Source of the DNA: an uncultured Selenomonadaceae bacterium
Lineage (GTDB): Bacteria > Bacillota > Negativicutes > Selenomonadales > Selenomonadaceae
Length of the DNA: 10,159 nt
Assembly (NCBI GenBank): GCA_905233965.1
Contig: CAJOFG010000095.1
Coordinates: 1-10,159 of the forward strand
Reading direction: 5' to 3'
Part shown: piece after piece, positions 1-6,168 of the stretch
How positions within the stretch are numbered: the stretch's first letter is position 1
Layout: each line of letters opens with the position of its first letter
Notes under the pieces: model-generated
The model's database searches: none
The model's input: only the letters and a program-made list of their open reading frames with translations
Told to the model about the DNA's origin: nothing
Position numbers and translations under genes: made by a program

Positions 1-763
1 AATCAGCCACGCCGCAACCTCTGTCGTTGTGCGGGTGCAAACTCAAAACGACTTTATCGCGATATTTCAAATTTTTGTTTATATAAGCAACCTGCATTGC
101 GTAAACGTGAGGCATGGACATTTCGACGGTGACCGGAATATTTATAATCGGTTTGCGATCGATAACCGGTTCCCAAACGTCAAGGACGGCATTGCAAACT
201 TCGAGCGCGTACTCAGGCTCCGTGCCGGTGAAACTTTCCGGCGAATATTCAAAGCGGTAATTCGCTCCGGCCTGTTCGGTAAGCTCGAGTAAAAGTTTCG
301 CGCCGTCAACGGCAATTTGTTTTATTTCGTTCTTCGACATTTTGAAAACCTGTTCGCGTTGCGCAAGTGAAGTCGAATTGTAAACGTGGACTATTGCATT
401 TTTCGCACCCTTGAGAGCCTCAAAAGTTTTTTTGATGATATGTTCGCGGGCTTGCGTCAAAACTTGAACGGTCACGTCGTCCGGAATCAAATTTTCTTCG
501 ATGAGTTTTCTCAGCAGTGCGTACTCCGTATCTGACGCGGCGGGAAAACCGACTTCAATTTCTTTGAAACCGACTTTGACGAGCGTTTTATAAAACTCAA
601 CTTTTTCGTCCAAGCTCATCGGAATGATAAGCGATTGGTTTCCGTCGCGCAAATCGACGCTGCACCAAATCGGGGCTTTCTCCGGATATTCTTTGTTCGC
701 CCAACTCAAATCAATTTCCGGCGGCATAAAATAACCTTTGCTGTATTTTTTGTGATTTTCCAT
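1..763 (-). CDS. leuA: 2-isopropylmalate synthase, N-terminal 254 residues (3' end beyond window)
   Basis: This enzyme condenses acetyl-CoA with 2-oxoisovalerate to give 2-isopropylmalate, the first committed step of leucine synthesis, in the cytoplasm. Reading the minus strand from the ATG at 763-761 gives an open frame to the window edge. The DLRDGNQ motif (residues 37-43) binds the catalytic metal and substrate in the DRE-TIM metallolyase family, and the barrel is seen through to the HPHND motif (243-247) with its metal-binding histidines. The [14 protein letters not shown] opening and the long N-terminal lead-in resemble the roughly 550-residue LeuA class of clostridia and actinobacteria, so more than half the gene is missing, including any C-terminal leucine-feedback domain. 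An AAAGGA ribosome site (777-772) sits 8 bases before the ATG. leuC and leuD lie 2.5 kb away on the other strand, so leucine genes here form separate transcription units. Homocitrate or citramalate synthase is less likely given the close LeuA-type motif context. Confidence 0.93.
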   Translation of the reverse strand, partial: MENHKKYSKGYFMPPEIDLSWANKEYPEKAPIWCSVDLRDGNQSLIIPMSLDEKVEFYKTLVKVGFKEIEVGFPAASDTEYALLRKLIEENLIPDDVTVQVLTQAREHIIKKTFEALKGAKNAIVHVYNSTSLAQREQVFKMSKNEIKQIAVDGAKLLLELTEQAGANYRFEYSPESFTGTEPEYALEVCNAVLDVWEPVIDRKPIINIPVTVEMSMPHVYAMQVAYINKNLKYRDKVVLSLHPHNDRGCGVAD

Positions 764-785
764 TTTCTCAGTCCTTTCATAAAAA

Positions 786-815
786 ATTATATATACTTTG
801 CAACTTTTATGTCAA
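786..815 (-). promoter_or_regulatory. Consensus sigma-A promoter for leuA
   Basis: On the minus strand, TTGACA (815-810) and TATAAT (791-786) are separated by 18 bp and both hexamers match consensus exactly. Transcription should start near 779-780, leaving a 5' leader of only about 16 bases that begins almost at the ribosome site. That leaves no room for a T-box or leader-peptide attenuator between this promoter and leuA. Any control would have to act on the promoter itself or on the enzyme. Confidence 0.65.
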
Positions 816-858
816 TAATTTTATTCGCCGGACAAATTCGCAAAAAATCCGGTCGGGA

Positions 859-909
859 ACTTTGTCAAAATTCCTTGACTTATTCCGGTAAGACCGGTAA
901 ATTTTTTCC
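859..909. repeat. 51-bp intergenic segment related to 5094-5144, containing a GTCAA-N6-TTGAC dyad
   Basis: The first 20 bases (ACTTTGTCAAAATTCCTTGA) match 5094-5113 at 19 of 20 positions. An ungapped alignment continues to 909 at about 36 of 51 identities overall, ending in a shared TTTTTCC. Within it, GTCAA (864-868) and TTGAC (875-879) form a perfect 5-bp dyad with a 6-base centre; the other copy keeps it except for the last base. It lies between the divergent leuA and secreted-protein genes. It could be an operator, or a decayed copy of the element at 5041-5175; no 10-bp terminal repeat of that element is visible here. Confidence 0.45.
875..903 (+). promoter_or_regulatory. Possible promoter for the secreted-protein/flavoprotein pair
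   Basis: TTGACT (875-880), a 17-bp spacer and TAAATT (898-903) form a moderate sigma-A match pointing towards the gene at 1086. The direct repeat CCGGTAA occurs twice in this stretch (885-891 and 894-900). A competing -10 is TATACT at 956-961, but it lacks a good -35. The rest of the 764-1085 gap holds no credible gene. The match is weaker than the other promoters in this window. Confidence 0.3.
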
Positions 910-1085
910 GCGCAGAAAAATTTTCACGTCACGTCACACGTTTTTACTTTACCGATATACTTTAATCGAATTTTAATTTTTCTCAAATGGTTTTCTAACC
1001 TTCCGGGTTTATCATCATGACAATCGATTCGGTAACTTTTAAATTGTCGGGTCGAAATAAATTTTTTTTGGGAGTGAATTTTTTA

Positions 1086-1391
1086 ATGAGTATGAAAAAA
1101 TTTTTTACGGGTGCATTGATTGCGGCTTTCGTTTTCGGAATTTCCGCCGGCGACATCAACACGGTTTCCGCCGCAACTCACAACAATCAACAACAACATC
1201 AAACGCAGGATAAAGATAAAACAAATCAACGTCCGGAGCCGCCGAAAGACGCAAACGGCAACATCATGCAACCGCCCGGACAGAACGGCGACAAAAATAA
1301 TCAGGGGCAACCGCCCGAACCGCCGAAGGACGCAAACGGAAATCCTCAAGCTCCTCCGACCGGCAACAGTAATCATACGCAAGGAAAATAA
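1086..1391 (+). CDS. Small secreted proline/asparagine/glutamine-rich protein with two PEPPKDANGN units
   Basis: This 101-residue protein has no family I can name. It begins with a classic Sec signal peptide: MSMKK, a hydrophobic stretch (residues 6-21), and a likely signal peptidase I site after VSA (27-29). The mature 72 residues are low complexity, rich in Q, N, K, P and G, with no cysteine. PEPPKDANGN occurs twice, in the middle and towards the C-terminus, which points to an internal duplication of a PPG-containing block. The protein is probably unfolded and sits at or outside the cell surface. The ATG at 1086 is chosen because GGGAGTG (1070-1076) lies at the right distance and the signal peptide starts there; an in-frame ATG at 1017 would add a non-signal extension. 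Its stop is 6 bases before the flavoprotein start, so the two are probably co-transcribed. Function is unknown. Confidence 0.75.
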   Translation: MSMKKFFTGALIAAFVFGISAGDINTVSAATHNNQQQHQTQDKDKTNQRPEPPKDANGNIMQPPGQNGDKNNQGQPPEPPKDANGNPQAPPTGNSNHTQGK

Positions 1392-1397
1392 TTTGAC

Positions 1398-2628
1398 GTG
1401 AAAAATAAAATTTCTGTATCAATCATCGGAGGCGGTCCCGCCGGAATGATGTCCGCGATTCGTGCGGCAGAGTCCGGCGCGACCGTCACTCTTTTTGAAA
1501 AAACAAATCGGCTCGGAAAAAAATTGAGCATTACCGGCAAAGGTCGTTGCAACCTGACGAACGCGACCGACAACGAAAAATATTCCCGGCAACGGAAAAT
1601 TTTTGTACGGTGCGCTGAAAAAATTTTCTTCCCGAGACACAATAAATTTTTTTGCCTCACTCGGTTTGAAAACGAAAATCGAGCGGGGCAATCGTGTTTT
1701 CCCGGAAAGTGACAACGCTGCCGAAGTTATCGAAGTCCTCGCGAAAAAAATGGCTCTGCTTAACGTCGATGTGAAATTAAATTCGCGTGTCGATGAAATT
1801 CTTGCCGACGAAAATAAAATTTCCGGCGTGAAAGTTTCCGGAAAAATTTTCCCCGCCGACGCGGTGATTTTGGCGACGGGCGGTCTTTCCTATCCGGGAA
1901 CCGGTTCGACGGGCGACGGTTTCAAATTTGCGCGGCGACTCGGACACACCGTCACAAAAATTTTGCCGGCACTCGTCCCCCTCGAAGCAGAAGAAGATTT
2001 TATAAAATCTCTGCAAGGCTTATCGCTGAAAAATGTTCGCGTGACTTTGAAAGCGGACGGAAAAAATTGCGCGGAACTGTTCGGCGAAATGTTATTTACT
2101 CACTTCGGAATAAGCGGACCGATAATTTTGACTTTAAGCAGAGCGGCGGCAAAATTTTTGAGCGAAAAAAAATTTGTTGAGGTTTCGATAAATTTAAAGC
2201 CGGCTTTGACTCCGGAACAACTTGACGCAAGAATTTTGCGCGACTTCCAAAAATTTAAGCGAAAGACTTTAAAAAATTCTCTCGTCGAACTTTTGCCGGG
2301 AAAACTCATTCCGATTGTTGCCGACCTGTCCTACATTGACGAAGATAAAAAAGTTGACGACATAACGCGGGAGGAGCGGCTGAGAATTTCCGAAACGCTC
2401 CGGAATTTTACCTTGACGGTAACCGGAACGCGCCCGATTGACGAAGCGATTGTAACTTCCGGCGGAATCGCGACGAAGGAAATTGATCCGCGTACAATGG
2501 AATCGAAAATTATCAAAGGGCTTTTCATCGTCGGGGAAGTCGCCGACATTGACGGGAACACCGGCGGTTTTAATTTGCAGGCGGCATGGGCGACGGGGCA
2601 TCTTGCCGGACTTTCCGTCATAAAATAA
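1398..2628 (+). pseudogene. BaiN/HI0933-family NAD(P)/FAD-dependent oxidoreductase, frameshifted near residue 60
   Basis: Joined across one extra base, the product is about 409 residues, the normal length for this flavoprotein family. The known member BaiN reduces bile-acid intermediates, but most members have no assigned substrate. Frame one gives the FAD-binding Rossmann start ([12 protein letters not shown], 9-20), the FEK ribose-contact segment and the signature KGRCNLTN (48-55). The family-typical [16 protein letters not shown] continues only in the next frame from 1579, followed by ATGGLSYPGTGSTGDG and the C-terminal GGFNLQAAWATGHLAG. The shift falls in the A5 run at 1576-1580, where four As (or seven) would keep the frame. 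Start is GTG at 1398 with AAGGA 12 bases upstream. Both halves are otherwise clean, so this is either a very recent mutation or a sequencing or assembly error in a homopolymer; without the repair, a translated downstream piece would lack the FAD dinucleotide-binding glycines. Confidence 0.85.
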
Positions 2629-2634
2629 TTTTCC

Positions 2635-2644
2635 TGTTATAACA
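2635..2644. promoter_or_regulatory. Palindrome TGTTATAACA beside the Hpt promoter
   Basis: A perfect 10-bp palindrome ends 3 bases before the -35 hexamer of the promoter at 2648-2676 and just after the flavoprotein stop. Its position suits an operator or activator site. It is too short and lacks the T-run of a terminator, so a regulatory role is only an inference from position. Confidence 0.25.
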
Positions 2645-2647
2645 AAG

Positions 2648-2676
2648 TTGCAAAAGAAAGCATCGGCGAATATAAT
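2648..2676 (+). promoter_or_regulatory. Sigma-A promoter for the Hpt gene (and possibly leuCD)
   Basis: TTGCAA (2648-2653), a 17-bp spacer and TATAAT (2671-2676) form a strong match. The expected start near 2683 gives a leader of about 36 bases before the ATG at 2719. No terminator or better promoter is visible between the Hpt gene and leuC, so this may also drive leuC and leuD. Confidence 0.65.
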
Positions 2677-2718
2677 ATCGGTGTTACGAAAAAATTTTTT
2701 GACGAGGGGGAAATTTTT

Positions 2719-3057
2719 ATGTTGACCATCGAAGCTCTCAACGAACTCGGAGTGAACACCCAAGAAGGTTTGATGCGTTGCATGAACAACGAAAATTTTT
2801 ATTTCAAGATGCTGAAAATGGGATTGTCCGGCGATTATTTTGACAGGCTCGGCAAAGCGTTGATGGAAAATAATTTGGACGAAGCTTTTGAGGCGGCGCA
2901 CGCATTGAAAGGCGTACTCGGAAATCTTGCCGTCACCCCGATTTACAATCCGCTTGCCGAAATGACTGAAATGCTTCGCGCAAAAGAACAAGCCGACTAT
3001 GTGAAAATGTACAAGCCGATTGTCGATTTGAAAAATAAAATTTTGGCATTGATGTAA
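2719..3057 (+). CDS. Stand-alone Hpt (histidine phosphotransfer) domain protein
   Basis: This 112-residue soluble protein fits the single-domain Hpt fold, which shuttles phosphate between receiver domains in multistep phosphorelays. The active-site signature is AAHALKGVLGNLAV, with His61 as the predicted phosphorylated residue. The lysine two positions after the next leucine and the following glycines match the HxLKG pattern of Hpt proteins. The rest is predicted all-helical, with a C-terminal helix ending NKILALM. A strong ribosome site (GAGGGGG, 2704-2710) precedes the ATG, and it has its own promoter. No sensor kinase or response regulator is nearby, so partners are unknown. Its last 12 codons belong to the 77-bp block that is repeated just before leuC. 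It could have lost phosphotransfer and act as an adaptor, but the histidine motif is intact. Confidence 0.8.
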   Translation: MLTIEALNELGVNTQEGLMRCMNNENFYFKMLKMGLSGDYFDRLGKALMENNLDEAFEAAHALKGVLGNLAVTPIYNPLAEMTEMLRAKEQADYVKMYKPIVDLKNKILALM

Positions 3058-3097
3058 ATTTTTTTTGGAGAGTGAAAAACTTATGGGAATGAACATG
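3021..3097 (+). repeat. 77-bp direct repeat, copy 1 (end of Hpt gene + leuC-type ribosome site and start)
   Basis: Every base of 3021-3097 recurs at 3165-3241, an offset of 144 bp; the flanking bases differ at both ends. The copy carries the last 12 codons and stop of the Hpt gene, a poly-T stretch, GGAGAG (3067-3072) and ATG GGA ATG AAC ATG. Because these two gene ends naturally adjoin, the repeat must come from duplication of a single Hpt-leuC junction. Confidence 0.95.
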
Positions 3098-3160
3098 GAG
3101 AATAAAGAATATTCTCTCTTTGATATCATTATTAATATCATATGGGGAATATTCTTTTGA
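3083..3160 (+). CDS. 25-codon small ORF starting with a duplicated leuC start region
   Basis: The frame opens with MGMNM, identical to the start of LeuC, then continues into the insert as ENKEYSLFDIIINIIWGIFF and stops at TGA 3158-3160. Its ribosome site (GGAGAG at 3067-3072) and spacing are identical to those of leuC, so initiation here should be as efficient as at leuC. The C-terminal half is hydrophobic enough to enter a membrane. It ends 66 bases before the leuC ATG. It may be an accidental by-product of the duplication, an upstream ORF that affects leuC translation, or a real small peptide. No family is recognised. Confidence 0.35.
   Translation: MGMNMENKEYSLFDIIINIIWGIFF
3104..3157. 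repeat. Palindromic core of the 67-bp insert between the two repeats
   Basis: The insert at 3098-3164 is AT-rich and built as nested inverted repeats. AAAGAATATTC (3104-3114) pairs perfectly with GAATATTCTTT (3147-3157). Inside that, TGATAT (3121-3126) pairs with ATATCA (3135-3140) around an 8-base loop. In RNA this would be an 11-bp stem, an internal loop and a 6-bp stem. There is no T-run after it, so it is not a standard terminator. It overlaps most of the small ORF at 3083-3160. Confidence 0.75.
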
Positions 3161-3164
3161 GAGG

Positions 3165-3241
3165 TGTCGATTTGAAAAATAAAATTTTGGCATTGATGTA
3201 AATTTTTTTTGGAGAGTGAAAAACTTATGGGAATGAACATG
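3165..3241 (+). repeat. 77-bp direct repeat, copy 2 (functional leuC start)
   Basis: Exact second copy of 3021-3097. Here the block leads into the true leuC reading frame at 3227. The Hpt-derived codons at its left end are a remnant with no reading-frame role. Confidence 0.95.
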
Positions 3242-4486
3242 AGCGAAAAAATCCTTGCGCGACACGCCGGACTTGATAAAGTCGAACCCGGACAGATCGT
3301 CGTCTGCCCACTCGATTTGGTAATGGCGAACGATATTACAGGTCCGCCGGCGATTAAAGAGTTTGAAAAAATCGGCAAGCCCGTTTTCGACCCGGAAAAA
3401 ATCGCACTGATACCCGATCATTTCCAGCCGGCGAAAGACATTAAAAGCGCAGACCTTGCAAAGAGTCTCCGCGAATTTTCCCGCAAAAATAAAATCAAAC
3501 ATTATTACGAAGCCGGGCGCGTCGGAATTGAACACGTTATCCTGCCGGAGTTCGGAATCGTCGCTCCGGGAATGTTGACAATCGGCGCGGACTCTCACAC
3601 CTGCACTTACGGAGCGTTGAACGGATTTTCAACCGGCGTGGGCACGACCGATTTGGCTGTCGGCATGGCAACCGGAAAATCTTGGTTCAAAGTTCCGGAA
3701 GTCGTCAATGTTCATTTGACCGGGAAAAAGCCGGCGGACATCAACGGCAAGGACGTTATCTTAACTTTAATCGGAAAAATCGGCGTGGACGGTGCGCTTT
3801 ACAAGTCGCTCGAATTTTCCGGCGAAGGCGTTAAAGAATTGACCATGACGGACAGATTTACTGTTTCCAACATGGCGATTGAGGCGGGCGGCAAAGCCGG
3901 AATTTTCCCCTTCGACGAAGTGACGAAAAAATATGTTGATGAGCACGTCAAAAAAAATTACGAGCCGGTTGCTCCGGACGCAGACGCAAAATATTGCATG
4001 ACCGTCGAAATAAATTTGAGTGATTTGAAACCGGTTGTGGCTTTCCCGCATTTGCCGGAGAACGTGAAAAAAGTTGAGGACATCGGCGAAATAAAAATCG
4101 ATCAGGTTGTAATCGGTTCATGCACGAACGGAAGATTTGAAGATTTGCAAATTGCGGCGGAGATTTTTAAAAATCGCAAAGTCAACCCGAATGTCCGTTG
4201 CATAATCGTGCCGGGCAGTCAGGCGATTTACAAAGCGGCAATGCACGCCGGACTGATTGACATTTTCATCGACGCGGAATGTGTCGTCAGCACTCCGACT
4301 TGCGGTCCGTGCATGGGCGGTTACATGGGAATTTTGAGCGCGGGTGAGCGTTGCGTTTCGACGACGAACAGAAATTTTGTCGGACGAATGGGACACGTTG
4401 ACAGCGAAATTTATTTGGCGGGTCCTCACGTTGCCGCCGCGTCCGCAGTACTCGGAAAAATTGCGACTCCGTCGGAGGTGAAATAA
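3227..4486 (+). CDS. leuC: 3-isopropylmalate dehydratase large subunit
   Basis: With LeuD this [4Fe-4S] enzyme isomerises 2-isopropylmalate to 3-isopropylmalate, the second leucine-specific step. The 419-residue length fits the short LeuC class of archaea and many anaerobes rather than the roughly 470-residue enterobacterial type. The aconitase-superfamily motifs are in order: GADSHTCTYGA (120-130), IGSCTNGR (297-303, Cys299) and TPTCGPCMGG (356-365, Cys359 and Cys362). These three cysteines are the predicted cluster ligands. The ATG at 3227 follows GGAGAG (3211-3216) by 10 bases; ATGs at 3233 and 3239 are alternatives, and an upstream TTG at 3209 would overlap the ribosome site. The start region is an exact duplicate of sequence 144 bp upstream. 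The leuD start codon abuts the stop codon, implying coupled translation. Homoaconitase belongs to the same fold, but the neighbouring leuA favours the leucine role. Confidence 0.94.
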   Translation: MGMNMSEKILARHAGLDKVEPGQIVVCPLDLVMANDITGPPAIKEFEKIGKPVFDPEKIALIPDHFQPAKDIKSADLAKSLREFSRKNKIKHYYEAGRVGIEHVILPEFGIVAPGMLTIGADSHTCTYGALNGFSTGVGTTDLAVGMATGKSWFKVPEVVNVHLTGKKPADINGKDVILTLIGKIGVDGALYKSLEFSGEGVKELTMTDRFTVSNMAIEAGGKAGIFPFDEVTKKYVDEHVKKNYEPVAPDADAKYCMTVEINLSDLKPVVAFPHLPENVKKVEDIGEIKIDQVVIGSCTNGRFEDLQIAAEIFKNRKVNPNVRCIIVPGSQAIYKAAMHAGLIDIFIDAECVVSTPTCGPCMGGYMGILSAGERCVSTTNRNFVGRMGHVDSEIYLAGPHVAAASAVLGKIATPSEVK

Positions 4487-4978
4487 ATGAAAGTTGAAGG
4501 AAAAGTTTGGCGTTACGTGGACACCGACGTTATCATTCCGGCAAGATATTTGAACACGTTCGATCCGAAAGAACTTGCGAAACATTGCATGGAAGACATC
4601 GACAAAAATTTTTCGTCCGAAGTGAAAGCCGGCGACATCATGGTCGGCGGGAAAAATTTCGGTTGCGGTTCCAGCCGCGAACACGCTCCGGTTGCAATCA
4701 AAGCGTCCGGCGTTCCGGTTGTAATTGCCGCCGGGTTTGCGCGAATTTTTTATCGCAACGGAATAAATATCGGTTTGCCGCTCCTTGAAATCGGTGACGA
4801 CGTGGAAAAAATTCATGCCGGCGACATTTTGGAAATCGACACGGCGGCAGGCACGATAAAAAACAAGACAACGGGAGATACTTTTAAATCTCAACCGTTG
4901 CCCGATTTTGTTCAAGACATCGCCAAAACCGGCGGCTTGATAAATTACATCAAAGAGTACGGCGACTTTAAAAATTAA
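4487..4978 (+). CDS. leuD: 3-isopropylmalate dehydratase small subunit
   Basis: This 163-residue swivel-domain subunit completes the active site of LeuCD. The superfamily signature [10 protein letters not shown] is at 59-68, with Ser63-Arg64 as substrate carboxylate contacts. The substrate-selecting loop reads RYLNT (20-24); a YLxT loop is associated with isopropylmalate enzymes, while homoaconitase small subunits differ there, so the sequence supports the leucine role. Start ATG 4487 directly follows the leuC stop (TAAATG), with GGAGGTG (4474-4480) lying inside the end of leuC at 6-base spacing. Length is typical of the short LeuD class. It is the last gene of its unit, with a terminator 20 bases downstream. 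Confidence 0.94.
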   Translation: MKVEGKVWRYVDTDVIIPARYLNTFDPKELAKHCMEDIDKNFSSEVKAGDIMVGGKNFGCGSSREHAPVAIKASGVPVVIAAGFARIFYRNGINIGLPLLEIGDDVEKIHAGDILEIDTAAGTIKNKTTGDTFKSQPLPDFVQDIAKTGGLINYIKEYGDFKN

Positions 4979-4998
4979 GTCTGAAAAATTTTTCGTTC

Positions 4999-5028
4999 AA
5001 GGCACTTTAACCGGTGTCTTATTTTTTT
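4999..5028 (+). terminator. Intrinsic terminator after leuD
   Basis: AAGGCAC (4999-5005) pairs with GTGTCTT (5014-5020), 7 bp including one G-U, around an 8-base loop. It is followed by A and seven Ts (5022-5028). Placement 20 bases after the leuD stop fits the end of the leuCD transcript. It does not work convincingly in the reverse direction. Confidence 0.7.
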
Positions 5029-5040
5029 GCCGTGAATTTA

Positions 5041-5175
5041 GGGCGTGTCGGTAAAGACGAAGGCACGACGATGACGGTTATTTTTCCGTCCGGACTTTGT
5101 CAAAATTTCTTGAAATATGTACGATATTCCTGCGAAATTTTTCCTCGTCGGACGAAAAAATTCCACGACACACCC
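5041..5175. mobile_element. MITE-like 135-bp segment with terminal inverted repeats and flanking TA
   Basis: GGGCGTGTCG (5041-5050) and CGACACACCC (5166-5175) are inverted repeats with one mismatch. The inversion extends outwards through ATTTA/TAAAT to 15 bp (5036-5050 and 5166-5180). TA flanks both ends (5039-5040, 5176-5177), as expected for a TA target duplication of IS630/mariner-type elements. There is no open reading frame inside. The right end supplies the final G of the TAG stop of the minus-strand gene. The interior shares a 20-bp core and weaker flanking similarity with 859-909. A long-range regulatory hairpin is an alternative, but a 115-base loop argues against it. No transposase is present to confirm mobility. 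Confidence 0.45.
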
Positions 5176-6029
5176 TAAATCATCATGCTGATTAAATTTC
5201 CGAGACCGGAATAAGAATTCATTCGCAGAAAAGATTTTCCGGTGTAAAACGACGCGAGCTTTAATTGGTTGCCGAACATTTTTTGAGCGGACGGAAAAAT
5301 TTCTCCGCGTTGAGAATTTGCAATCGTAACGTGACTTTGCGCTTTGTCGGCAAGACCGCCTTTGCCCAAAATGCGAGAAACTTTGCCCGGATTTTTTTCA
5401 ATCGACTCTGCAAGTTTTTCACGGTCAACTTCCAAAGTGCCGTCGCCGTTCACCGAAATTCCGATTTGATTGTAATTCGATGCGCGGTAAGTCGTATCGC
5501 CGAAAGTTTTTGCAAGATTTTTCATCCGGCTTGAAACGGAATCGTTATCGGCGAAAAAATTTATCGCGTCGTTGTAATGCCCGACAAATTTTTCCGCTTC
5601 GTCCAACGTCTCCGTCATTTTGTCGTTGTACTTAATTTCGGTCGTCGTGTTGCCGTCCTTGTCGGTCTTTTCGATTTTGTTTATCGCATTTTTCCCGACG
5701 TTGAAATCAAGATTTTTGATTTTCCGGGCAGAATCTTTTAAATCCGTCATGGAAGAATCAAATTCCGTGTAAAAAGTTTCGCGTGTCGTGTCGTAACTCG
5801 AAAGTAAATTTCTTGCGTTTGAACTGACTGAGGAAAGACCGGACATCAAAGTTGATGCGGAACTCCCTGAAAAATTTGTCGCGCCGTAATTTTGCCAAAG
5901 GGACGCGATGGAATTTTGCGCCCGGCTTGCGGCGGAATTTTTTCCGGTCGAGCGGATTGTTTGCCCGTTCACGAGCATTGTTTTGTACATGAGATTTAAT
6001 CCCGATGACATTTGTCTTACAGTCGGCAT
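5175..6029 (-). CDS. Orphan protein resembling the C-terminal region of flagellar cap protein FliD
   Basis: The 284-residue product has no signal peptide or membrane segment. The N-terminal half is Ser/Asn-rich and helical, with repeated SGLSSVSSNARNLLSSY-like heptad character. Residues 140-230 resemble the FliD C-terminal region: a helix containing HYNDAINFF, then IGISVNGDGTLEVDREKL (189-206) and a segment ending in IEKNPGKVSRIL. FliD itself is longer and carries an N-terminal coiled coil and D2/D3 domains not seen here, so this is a FliD-like fragment or relative rather than a cap protein. Start: ATG at 6029-6027 preceded by AAAGGGTG at about 6-9 bases; the in-frame ATG at 6035 is too close to that site. 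The stop overlaps the inverted repeat of the element at 5041-5175. No flagellar genes flank it. Its role, perhaps as a secreted filament- or adhesin-associated protein, is inferred only. Confidence 0.65.
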   Translation of the reverse strand: MPTVRQMSSGLNLMYKTMLVNGQTIRSTGKNSAASRAQNSIASLWQNYGATNFSGSSASTLMSGLSSVSSNARNLLSSYDTTRETFYTEFDSSMTDLKDSARKIKNLDFNVGKNAINKIEKTDKDGNTTTEIKYNDKMTETLDEAEKFVGHYNDAINFFADNDSVSSRMKNLAKTFGDTTYRASNYNQIGISVNGDGTLEVDREKLAESIEKNPGKVSRILGKGGLADKAQSHVTIANSQRGEIFPSAQKMFGNQLKLASFYTGKSFLRMNSYSGLGNLISMMI

Positions 6030-6071
6030 TTTCATCACCCTTTCAAAAAAAATTCTTCTCAAAAATAATTT

Positions 6072-6105
6072 CGCCGGTTTACGTCCGGAAATAAGAAAAC
6101 CGGCG
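6072..6105. promoter_or_regulatory. 9-bp inverted repeat in the divergent intergenic region
   Basis: CGCCGGTTT (6072-6080) and AAACCGGCG (6097-6105) are perfect inverted repeats 16 bases apart, between the divergent FliD-like and thioredoxin-like genes. It lies about 43-75 bases ahead of the FliD-like start, so it could be a leader hairpin for that gene or an operator for both. No T-run follows on either strand. Confidence 0.35.
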
Positions 6106-6142
6106 CGAATGACACTTTTTGTGCCGCGAACGTGTCGGGAAA

Positions 6143-6168
6143 ATTTTTGTCGAAGGATTTTTGTCGAA
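6143..6168. repeat. Two tandem ATTTTTGTCGAA units, 14-bp period
   Basis: ATTTTTGTCGAA occurs at 6143-6154 and 6157-6168, 18 bases before the thioredoxin-like ATG. Two sites at a 14-bp period could be paired protein-binding half-sites. No good ribosome site or promoter is visible for the downstream gene, so this repeat occupies the place where they would be. Confidence 0.4.

Noticed and set aside
29..292. 87-codon plus-strand open frame at the left edge
   Set aside because: It is antisense to the conserved LeuA barrel, whose motifs are unambiguous on the minus strand.
635..976. 113-codon plus-strand open frame across the leuA start and intergenic region
   Set aside because: It overlaps the leuA start and promoter on the other strand, has no ribosome site, and its composition reflects antisense coding plus AT-rich DNA.
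764..1016. T-box or leucine leader peptide ahead of leuA
   Set aside because: No T-box GGTACC-type core, leucine-codon run or terminator/antiterminator pair is seen, and the promoter sits too close to the start codon to leave room for one.
3104..3157. Palindromic insert as an intrinsic terminator between the Hpt gene and leuC
   Set aside because: The stem is AT-rich and no T-run follows it; only GAGAGG comes next.
3021..3241. CRISPR or tandem-repeat array
   Set aside because: There are only two copies of a 77-bp unit made of coding and ribosome-site sequence with one spacer; neither unit size nor content fits a CRISPR array.
2269..3378. 369-codon minus-strand open frame with an internal sequence repeat
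   Set aside because: It lies opposite the flavoprotein, Hpt and leuC genes. Its repeated peptide is only the translation of the 77-bp DNA duplication, and no family features are present.
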